From NCBI GenBank assembly GCA_016841125.1, contig JAENZU010000099.1:1-9284 (forward strand): a stretch of DNA of 9,284 nt, given 5' to 3'. Positions 1-5,208 of this stretch are shown here, piece by piece. Position 1 is the first letter of the stretch. Every line of letters begins with the position of its first letter. The notes below the pieces were generated by a model. It saw only the letters and a list, made by a program, of their open reading frames with translations, was not told where the DNA came from and ran no database searches. Source of the stretch: Melioribacter sp. (lineage in GTDB: Bacteria; Bacteroidota; Ignavibacteria; Ignavibacteriales; Melioribacteraceae). A program made the position numbers and the translations under genes.

Positions 1-794
1 GCATTTGAATCTAATTCAAATCCGCCGTATGAAAGATACCTTCCTACACCGGAGCCAATTTTAAAGTAGTCGGGATAACGTGATGCAACCATCAAAACAT
101 CAGGGATATAAACATTATCAATGAAGTCTCTTATCTTCTCAAGTCTCCAGCGGAAATCTGCAATCTTATCTACAGTAGGTCTTTCAGTTACACCCCCCGG
201 CACCATTGCCATATTGTGGGGCATCTTACCTCCGAATATTCCGAGCAGCTCGTGACAGACAGTTCTCATTTTAAGTGCTTGAACATAATGCTGAACGGCG
301 GCAACGTTCTCAGCTTTGGTTAATCTGTAATCCCCTTCGTACCGAGGGAAGAAAGGAGCGAGTGCGCCTCTTTCGATAAAAGATTTAACCTGCCTGAGCG
401 CGGGGTCACTGCCGGCATAATCGGCAACTGCTGCAACATCAACATAATCTAAAGCAGTTAAATGATAAAAGTGAAGTATATGCGACTGCAGATAATTACT
501 TCCAAATATTAGGTTGCGCATTATGCGACCGTTGTCGGGAATTTTACCTGCAATCCCTAGAGCTGAATCTAAATTAAGAGTTGATGCTGTTGAATGTGCA
601 GTCGGGCAAACACCGCAGATCCTCTGAGTTATTCTCTGAGCATCCAATGGATTTCTTCCCTGCAGAATGGTTTCGATTCCGCGCCACAAAGTTCCTGCGC
701 TTCTAGCTTCCTTAACCACTCCGTTTTCAACAACAGCTTCAATCTTTAAATGTCCTTCAACCCGGTTCAAAGGGTCAATTACAATTTTGGCCAT
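1..794 (-). CDS. [NiFe] hydrogenase large subunit, group 1 type (N-terminal part, cut by window edge)
   Basis: This is the catalytic subunit that carries the NiFe(CN)2CO site and oxidises or evolves H2. Translating the minus strand from ATG at 794 gives 264 complete codons running off the left edge with no stop. The N-terminus (IDPLNRVEGH, residues 6-15) and the proximal L1 motif RICGVCPTAH (58-67, nickel ligands C60 and C63) are diagnostic. NLIFG.NYLQSHILHFYHL (94-112) and the GGK.PH..A.VPGG block (188-201) are also typical of group 1 enzymes. From memory, the CGVCPTAH motif and the following block resemble the Desulfovibrio [NiFeSe]/cytochrome c3 hydrogenase HysA more than the MBH class (CGVCTxxH). 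The C-terminal L2 motif, which would show Cys or Sec, lies outside. A GGAGG ribosome site (799-803) 4 nt before ATG fixes the start. The 80-residue gene ends 35 bp upstream. No small subunit precedes it, which is unusual. The family is certain; the subgroup is not. Confidence 0.96.
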   Translation of the reverse strand, partial: MAKIVIDPLNRVEGHLKIEAVVENGVVKEARSAGTLWRGIETILQGRNPLDAQRITQRICGVCPTAHSTASTLNLDSALGIAGKIPDNGRIMRNLIFGSNYLQSHILHFYHLTALDYVDVAAVADYAGSDPALRQVKSFIERGALAPFFPRYEGDYRLTKAENVAAVQHYVQALKMRTVCHELLGIFGGKMPHNMAMVPGGVTERPTVDKIADFRWRLEKIRDFIDNVYIPDVLMVASRYPDYFKIGSGVGRYLSYGGFELDSN

Positions 795-798
795 TTAT

Positions 799-803
799 CC
801 TCC
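799..803 (-). promoter_or_regulatory. Ribosome binding site of the hydrogenase large subunit
   Basis: GGAGG on the minus strand sits 4 nt before the ATG at 794. It is one of the strongest Shine-Dalgarno sequences in the window and supports the chosen start, which lacks any upstream N-terminal extension. Confidence 0.75.
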
Positions 804-829
804 GATAAAATAATTGTTTCTAATAATTT

Positions 830-1072
830 CTATAACGTGTCTGAAATATCTTGCTCTACATTTTCGATCTTTAATTTGCCGCTAATACTTATTTCATCAC
901 CAAGGTGGTATTGTTTCATCGGGTCGATCACTAATTCCATAATGCCGGCATTAAACTTAAGCGTAGCTATACTATTCTTTTCATTTTCGAAAATTTCAAT
1001 GATTTCGCAATTGAGGTTGATCTTCGGTAAGGTTGTTGTTGATATTTGGGATGTGGTTTTCATCTTCGACAT
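830..1072 (-). CDS. Small beta-rich protein preceding the hydrogenase large subunit; possible divergent HypC/HupF-like fold
   Basis: This is an 80-residue product of unknown function, first in the structural hydrogenase unit. Residues 1-18 are polar and low in complexity. Residues 19-72 alternate hydrophobic residues in three blocks (around 20-28, 35-49, 58-72) with a GDEI turn at 58-61, as in a small OB/beta-barrel. By eye the spacing of CEIIEI, LKFNAG, LGDEISI and the acidic tail parallels HypC (KVIEI, VDYSG, VGQYVIV), but the essential Cys2 and the PG of HypC are absent. C22 is two to six residues away from where a HypC-like cysteine would align. The relationship is therefore only a suggestion. 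The start is ambiguous: ATG at 1072 or ATG at 1063, neither with a recognisable ribosome site. The predicted sigma-54 transcript would begin at about 1073, giving a leaderless or 10-nt-leader message. It ends 35 bp before the large subunit gene and is probably co-transcribed with it. It could be spurious within a long leader. Confidence 0.55.
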   Translation of the reverse strand: MSKMKTTSQISTTTLPKINLNCEIIEIFENEKNSIATLKFNAGIMELVIDPMKQYHLGDEISISGKLKIENVEQDISDTL

Positions 1073-1082
1073 ACATTTAATT

Positions 1083-1101
1083 ATGCAAGTTGTATGCCGA
1101 A
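1083..1101 (-). promoter_or_regulatory. Sigma-54 (RpoN) promoter for the hydrogenase structural unit
   Basis: The minus strand reads TTCGGCATACAACTTGCAT. The invariant -24 GG (1098-1097) and -12 GC (1086-1085) are exactly 10 nt apart. The flanks match the consensus TGGCAYR-N4-TTGCW except for C in place of the first T. The predicted transcription start is about 1073, just before the 80-residue gene. A sigma-54 activator is encoded immediately upstream on the same strand, which makes a chance match less likely. No competing sigma-70 promoter stands out in this gap. Confidence 0.75.
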
Positions 1102-1151
1102 TTTAAAAGTTAGAAAATAGGATAATAATGTAATTTGAGATGGGTTTAGTT

Positions 1152-1185
1152 ACGGAATCTCGCAAATCGGTTTGCGGAATTCCGT
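1152..1185. promoter_or_regulatory. 34-bp near-perfect palindrome, candidate enhancer (UAS) for the sigma-54 activator
   Basis: The left arm at 1152-1166 and the right arm at 1171-1185 pair at 13 of 15 positions around the 4-nt centre tcgg. The pairs are ACGGAAT/ATTCCGT outside and CGCAAA/TTTGCG inside. Nested within is a perfect 10-bp palindrome CGGAATTCCG (1175-1184), and CCGT-N5-ACGG (1182-1194) overlaps the end of the regulator gene. The centre lies about 95 bp upstream of the predicted sigma-54 start, within the usual range for bEBP enhancers. The minus-strand sequence after it has no T-tract, so a rho-independent terminator is unlikely. The binding protein is inferred to be the adjacent regulator. 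Confidence 0.6.
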
Positions 1186-1188
1186 GAA

Positions 1189-2178
1189 TTACGGACTATT
1201 AAAAATATTCCCGCAGTCTATATCATATTTTTTCATTTTATCCCTGAAAGTAGATAACCTCATTTTAAGAGCTTTAGCCGCCCTGGATTGATTACATTCA
1301 GTCTTTTGTAATGCCTCTTTAATTAGATTTATTTCCAGACACGAGACAACATGATCGAAGCTCATATCATTATCGACAAAACATCTGTCGCATGCTTTAA
1401 CTATTAATTCGAGGGGATCTTCATTTCTGATTTCCAACGGCAAGTCGCATGGATGAATTTCTTCATCTGCAAATAGAGTTAAGCGGTGTATAACATTTTT
1501 CAACTCTCTCACATTCCCCGGCCAGGAATACATTTTAAGCGCCCTTAGTGCTGAATCAGAAATTTTAAATTCTTTGCCATTCGAATACATTTTAATAAAA
1601 TGACTGGAAAGAGGAGTGATATCTTCCCTTCGATCACGCAGAGGCGGGATATAAATCGGTACAACATTTATTCTGTAGAATAGATCATTTCTGAAACTTC
1701 CTTTTTCAATTAATATTTTCAGATCTATTTTTGAAGCAGTGATCAAACGGACATCAATGGGAATCGGTTTGGTGCCTCCTATCCTCAGTATTTCATGTTC
1801 TTCAAGAACTCGTAAAAGTTTAGTTTGAATCGGAAGAGGCACGTCATCAATATCATCTAAAAATATACTGCCGGTATTGGCAATTTCAAACAATCCTTTT
1901 TTCTCAGCGTGTGCACTTGTATAAGATCCCTTTTCGTGACCAAATAATTCACTTTCCAATAAGTTCAGAGGAAGCGCGGACAAACTTATTTTTACAAAAG
2001 GTTTTTCAGCGCGGGAGCTATTGCGATGGACATACTCTGCAAAGATCTCTTTACCTACACCGGTTTCACCAACAAGCATAATTGAACTATCGGTATCTAC
2101 TACCTTATCAATTTTTTCAATTATTTTTTTTATCTGATCATTATCAGATACAATGGTTACCGGACTTTTAGTTCTCAT
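1189..2178 (-). CDS. Sigma-54-dependent transcriptional activator (bEBP) without sensory domain, cysteine-rich linker
   Basis: This 329-residue AAA+ activator couples ATP hydrolysis to open-complex formation by RpoN polymerase. Walker A GETGVGKE is at 37-44, the ESELFGHEKG block at 75-84, Walker B FLDD at 106-109, NDLFYRI at 164-170 and WPGNVREL at 219-226. A C-terminal Fis-type helix-turn-helix spans about 296-318 (NQSRAAKALKM..STFRDKMKKY). The AAA+ domain starts almost at residue 10, so there is no receiver, GAF or PAS domain; this is a PspF-like layout. Two key motifs deviate: the sigma-54 contact loop reads GSYTSA instead of GAFTGA (T87 kept), and Walker B ends in Asp-Asp instead of Asp-Glu. 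All six cysteines (244, 263, 266, 280, 295, 322) lie in the last third. The gene starts 22 bp after the cytochrome gene and precedes a sigma-54 promoter, so control of the hydrogenase is the likely role. Confidence 0.93.
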   Translation of the reverse strand: MRTKSPVTIVSDNDQIKKIIEKIDKVVDTDSSIMLVGETGVGKEIFAEYVHRNSSRAEKPFVKISLSALPLNLLESELFGHEKGSYTSAHAEKKGLFEIANTGSIFLDDIDDVPLPIQTKLLRVLEEHEILRIGGTKPIPIDVRLITASKIDLKILIEKGSFRNDLFYRINVVPIYIPPLRDRREDITPLSSHFIKMYSNGKEFKISDSALRALKMYSWPGNVRELKNVIHRLTLFADEEIHPCDLPLEIRNEDPLELIVKACDRCFVDNDMSFDHVVSCLEINLIKEALQKTECNQSRAAKALKMRLSTFRDKMKKYDIDCGNIFNSP

Positions 2179-2200
2179 ACTTTATCACACCTTGAATGAA

Positions 2201-2575
2201 TTAATTGTTTTTCGCTCCTTCACTGATCCACACTTTAATGGTTTTTATTTCATCATCACTCAATTTATCATAACCAAAATTCTCAGGCGGCATTCTGATC
2301 ATCGGGTTTTCAGAATGAGTAACCAGATATAGTCTGCTCTGCATCGGGTCTCCTGATATTACCAGCGGTTGAGTTCTATTTAAATATCGTGAATTCATCA
2401 GTGCTTCATAATCTTCAAAATTTAAATTTCCCATTTTTGCTTCGCTATTATGGCACTCCAGACAGTTTTCATCTATTATGGGCTTAACATCATTGGCGAA
2501 ACTAACCTCTTTTATTTCACCACCACAGCCTGCAAAAAAGTACAATGCAAAAATTGATATAAAAATTAACTTCAT
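2201..2575 (-). CDS. Small c-type cytochrome lipoprotein (planctomycete-type cytochrome c domain)
   Basis: This is a 124-residue, single-haem electron carrier expected to be anchored to a membrane by lipid. A hydrophobic signal (2-16) ends in the lipobox FAGC with C17 as the lipidated residue. The domain begins FANDVKPIIDENC and has one haem-attachment motif CLECH (38-42, H42 proximal ligand). A later RMPP (94-97) offers M95 as the likely distal ligand. The stretch around KMGNLNFEDYEALM, the GDP.QSRLY block and the closing LSDDEIKTIKVWISEGA helix fit short planctomycete-type cytochrome c domains. It starts 15 bp after hypE and ends 22 bp before the regulator, so it is part of the same transcript. 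A role as electron acceptor or donor for the hydrogenase is an inference from position only. It is not a known maturation factor. Confidence 0.85.
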   Translation of the reverse strand: MKLIFISIFALYFFAGCGGEIKEVSFANDVKPIIDENCLECHNSEAKMGNLNFEDYEALMNSRYLNRTQPLVISGDPMQSRLYLVTHSENPMIRMPPENFGYDKLSDDEIKTIKVWISEGAKNN

Positions 2576-2590
2576 AATTATCCCAAATTA

Positions 2591-3670
2591 TTAACAGATC
2601 CTCGGTAATTGCTCTCCCAATGGAAGATCAACAATTTGTTCTACTCCTAACAAAGTTTTTTTAACAACAACACCTGGATGATCAGCAACCACTTCCCCGA
2701 TAATCTCGGCGTCCTTTCCCAATGGATTTTTTCTCATCTCACTTAATAGTTTATCTGAATCTTCTGAACTTACAACAGCAACAAGTTTCCCTTCATTTGC
2801 AACAAAGAGAGGATCAATTCCTAGAATTTCGCAAGCGCCTCTTACACTATCCTTTATTGGGATTTTATCAGAGTAAAGTTTTATTCCCATTTTAGATTGC
2901 TTTGCAAACTCATTTAATGTAGCTGCAACTCCGCCTCGTGTAGGATCCCGCATTGCATGAATGTTGGCGGAAACGTCCGTCATCAGTTTAACCAATCCGT
3001 TCAATGCTGCCGTATCACTTTCTATTTTAGATACAAATGAAAGTCCCTCACGTGATGTCATAATCGCCATTCCGTGATCGGCAATTGTGCCGGAGACAAT
3101 AATCCTATCCCCCGGCTGTAAATTGGAAGAGCTTATTTGACTCTTATTTTTTAATGTACCAATGCCGGCAGTATTAATAAATATTTTATCACATGATCCT
3201 TTATCAACTACTTTTGTATCGCCGGTTACAATCGCTACATTAGCATTATCAGCGGCAGTTTTGATAGATTTTACAATTTCATAAAACTCAAGTAAAGATA
3301 ATCCTTCTTCCAAAATGAATGAAACGCTGATATACTTAGGGATTGCCCCATTCATACAAATATCATTCACCGTACCATTTACAGCCAGTTCACCGATATT
3401 ACCGCCGGGGAAGAAAATAGGGTCTACCACAAAAGAATCGGTTGTAAAAACAATATTATTGCTGTCAACACTCAGGCTGGCTTGATCTTCCATCTTGATC
3501 AAAATATCATTTTTAAATGTCTCGACTATCATTTTATCAATCAACTCCGCCATCATCCTTCCGCCGGAACCATGAGCAAGCTGAACCGTGTCATGTTCAG
3601 TTATAGGAAGCGGACATGAAAAACCTTGAGATAAATCTATTGGTTCAGAATTACGTTTATTTTCAGTCAT
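2591..3670 (-). CDS. hypE: Hydrogenase maturation protein HypE (carbamoyl dehydratase)
   Basis: HypE receives a carbamoyl group from HypF on its C-terminal cysteine and dehydrates it with ATP to the thiocyanate that donates CN to the active-site iron. The 359-residue protein ends in the diagnostic PRIC with C359 as the carrier. The N-terminal PurM/AIR-synthase-like domain has LAHGSGGRMM (31-40), a TTDSFVVDP..FPGGNIGELAVNGT block (77-100) and VTGDTKVV (148-155). The second domain has MRDPTRGGVAATLNE (240-254) and FVANEGK (289-295). The first 28 residues before LAHGSGG, with SCPLPI, form the short leader common in many HypE proteins, so the ATG at 3670 is acceptable although its ribosome site is weak. 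hypE is separated from hypD by 153 bp holding a palindromic repeat, the largest gap in the hyp operon. Confidence 0.98.
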   Translation of the reverse strand: MTENKRNSEPIDLSQGFSCPLPITEHDTVQLAHGSGGRMMAELIDKMIVETFKNDILIKMEDQASLSVDSNNIVFTTDSFVVDPIFFPGGNIGELAVNGTVNDICMNGAIPKYISVSFILEEGLSLLEFYEIVKSIKTAADNANVAIVTGDTKVVDKGSCDKIFINTAGIGTLKNKSQISSSNLQPGDRIIVSGTIADHGMAIMTSREGLSFVSKIESDTAALNGLVKLMTDVSANIHAMRDPTRGGVAATLNEFAKQSKMGIKLYSDKIPIKDSVRGACEILGIDPLFVANEGKLVAVVSSEDSDKLLSEMRKNPLGKDAEIIGEVVADHPGVVVKKTLLGVEQIVDLPLGEQLPRIC

Positions 3671-3693
3671 ATTTTTACTCGGTTCTATTTTTC

Positions 3694-3780
3694 GAACTCA
3701 CCCTATATCCCTCTCCTAGAAAGAGAAGGACCTACAGACTCCCCTTCTCTCCGTAAAAGAAGGAGCCGGGGGATGAGTTC
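3694..3780. repeat. 87-bp imperfect palindromic element between hypD and hypE
   Basis: The element is bounded by GAACTCA (3694-3700) and its exact complement TGAGTTC (3774-3780). Inside are a CCCTCTCC...GAGAAGGA arm and a CCCCTTCTCT...AGAAGG hairpin (3743-3748 pairs with 3758-3763). The composition is much more GC-rich and purine/pyrimidine-biased than its surroundings. The layout of termini plus internal hairpins suits a dispersed, non-autonomous repeat (MITE/REP-like). Similar CCCTCTCC-type palindromes are scattered through many bacterial genomes of this broad group, by recollection. It has no coding capacity and interrupts an otherwise tightly packed operon. It may act as an RNA stability or attenuation hairpin. 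No second copy is visible in this window. Confidence 0.7.
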
Positions 3781-3823
3781 AATATTTTACTTTATAATTT
3801 TTAACTCGCGCATCTAATTGGTT

Positions 3824-4924
3824 TTACACTCCCACTTTATGATAGCGTTGATATTTATGGTATGCCGCACAGGCACCTTCGCTCGAAACCATCGTTGCTC
3901 CTAGCGGATGTACAGGAGTGCATTCGTTTCCAAATGCTGGGCACTCATTTGGTTTTTTCAACCCTTGCAATATTTCACCGCTGATGCAAATGCTTGATTC
4001 ATCGGTTTTGATGCTGCCAACATTAAATTTCTGAGCTGCATCAAAAGTTTTATATTTTTCTCTAATCTTCATTCCGCTCATTGGTATCTCTCCGATACCC
4101 CGCCAATTCTTATCGATCACTTCATAAACTTCCGAAATACTTTTCTGTGCGTGAATATTTCCTTCGCGTGTAATTGATCTTTTGTACTGATTGACTACAT
4201 GGTAATTTTCCTCTTCAAGCTGCTTTATTACCAGGTAAATTCCCTCAAGCATATCAACCGGTTCAAAACCTGTCGGGACAATCGGCACTTTATATTTTTC
4301 TGCTATCGGTTCATATTCCCAATAACCCATCACAGTGCACACATGCCCCGCTGCCAGAAATCCGTCAATCCGGTTTGAAGGAGATGATAATATGGCTTCC
4401 ATCGCAGGCGGAACCATCACGTGACTGACAAGTTCGCTGAAATTTTTCAGTCCCTCTTTTTGAGCATGCAGAACAGCCATAGCATTCCCGGGTGCAGTAG
4501 TTTCAAATCCGATGGCAAAAAACACAACCTCTTTTGCCGGATTTTCTTTGGCAATTTTTACTGCTTCCAACGGTGAATAAACTATTCTAACATCACCTCC
4601 TTGCGATTTAACTTTTAATAAATCAGAAGTAGAACCGGGAACACGAAGCATATCACCAAACGAAGTAAAAATAACATTCGGCATTTTCGCAATTTCAATT
4701 GCCTGATCGAGCACATCCAAAGGTGTTACACAAACCGGGCATCCGGGACCATGCACCAATTCAATTTGTTTTGGCAGAAGTTGGTCAATGCCGTGCTGAA
4801 CAATTGTGTGAGTTTGTCCACCGCACAACTCCATTATCACCCAATGTCGAGTGGTAATTTTGTCGATCTCACCGATAAGGTATTTGGCGATTTTGGAATC
4901 CCTGAATTCGTCAATATATTTCAT
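3824..4924 (-). CDS. hypD: Hydrogenase maturation protein HypD
   Basis: HypD is the [4Fe-4S] scaffold that, with HypC, assembles the Fe(CN)2CO moiety of the active site. The 366-residue length is normal for the family. Conserved blocks are ELCGGQTHT (32-40, C34), [13 protein letters not shown] (57-68, C62 and C65 as the redox/thiol pair), [10 protein letters not shown] (88-97), [12 protein letters not shown] (135-146) and GHVCTVMG (193-200). The C-terminal iron-sulphur cysteines are C313, C328, C335 and C352. The start codon ATG (4924-4922) overlaps the last hypC codon as TAATG, so translation of the two is coupled, in keeping with their forming a complex. Nothing essential is missing. Confidence 0.98.
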   Translation of the reverse strand: MKYIDEFRDSKIAKYLIGEIDKITTRHWVIMELCGGQTHTIVQHGIDQLLPKQIELVHGPGCPVCVTPLDVLDQAIEIAKMPNVIFTSFGDMLRVPGSTSDLLKVKSQGGDVRIVYSPLEAVKIAKENPAKEVVFFAIGFETTAPGNAMAVLHAQKEGLKNFSELVSHVMVPPAMEAILSSPSNRIDGFLAAGHVCTVMGYWEYEPIAEKYKVPIVPTGFEPVDMLEGIYLVIKQLEEENYHVVNQYKRSITREGNIHAQKSISEVYEVIDKNWRGIGEIPMSGMKIREKYKTFDAAQKFNVGSIKTDESSICISGEILQGLKKPNECPAFGNECTPVHPLGATMVSSEGACAAYHKYQRYHKVGV

Positions 4925-5208
4925 TAAGTATTCCCGCTTTCGCTTAAAGGACTATCAAGAATATCTTTACCGTCTTTTGCTGCTTCTTCCGCCATTTGCC
5001 GAAAATATTCCAGAGTTTCTTTTGCGCTATCTTCGTCCAAAACCGAAATCGCAAAGCCGGCATGTACAATTACATATTGCCCAACTTCAACATCGCCGCA
5101 ATATGAAAGACATGTTGTACTCACGCTGCCTGAGTAATCGACCTTCCCCATCAGCAGTCCGTCTTCTTCAGTTATTTCAATTACTTTACCGGGCATCCCT
5201 AAGCACAT
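4924..5208 (-). CDS. hypC: Hydrogenase maturation chaperone HypC
   Basis: HypC is a small OB-fold chaperone that binds the iron unit with HypD and escorts it to the hydrogenase large subunit precursor. The 94-residue protein begins [12 protein letters not shown], with the essential C2 that becomes N-terminal after Met removal. The signature continues with the VDYSG strand and [16 protein letters not shown] (42-59). The residues after about 65 form a charged helix, slightly longer than in minimal HypC proteins. An AAAGGAG ribosome site (5216-5222) lies 7 nt upstream of ATG at 5208. The first 10 nt overlap the end of hypF, and its stop overlaps the hypD start. A nearby ATG at 5213 is in the hypF frame and cannot be the start. 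Confidence 0.97.
   Translation of the reverse strand: MCLGMPGKVIEITEEDGLLMGKVDYSGSVSTTCLSYCGDVEVGQYVIVHAGFAISVLDEDSAKETLEYFRQMAEEAAKDGKDILDSPLSESGNT

Noticed and set aside
750..1106. Plus-strand reading frames across the window, the longest of 118 to 149 residues
   Set aside because: All lie opposite well-identified genes or the 80-residue gene, show no family motifs, and carry hydrophobic or Ser-rich compositions typical of antisense shadows.
1152..1185. The palindrome as a terminator of the regulator gene
   Set aside because: No T-tract follows the stem on the minus strand; position and symmetry fit a protein-binding site better.
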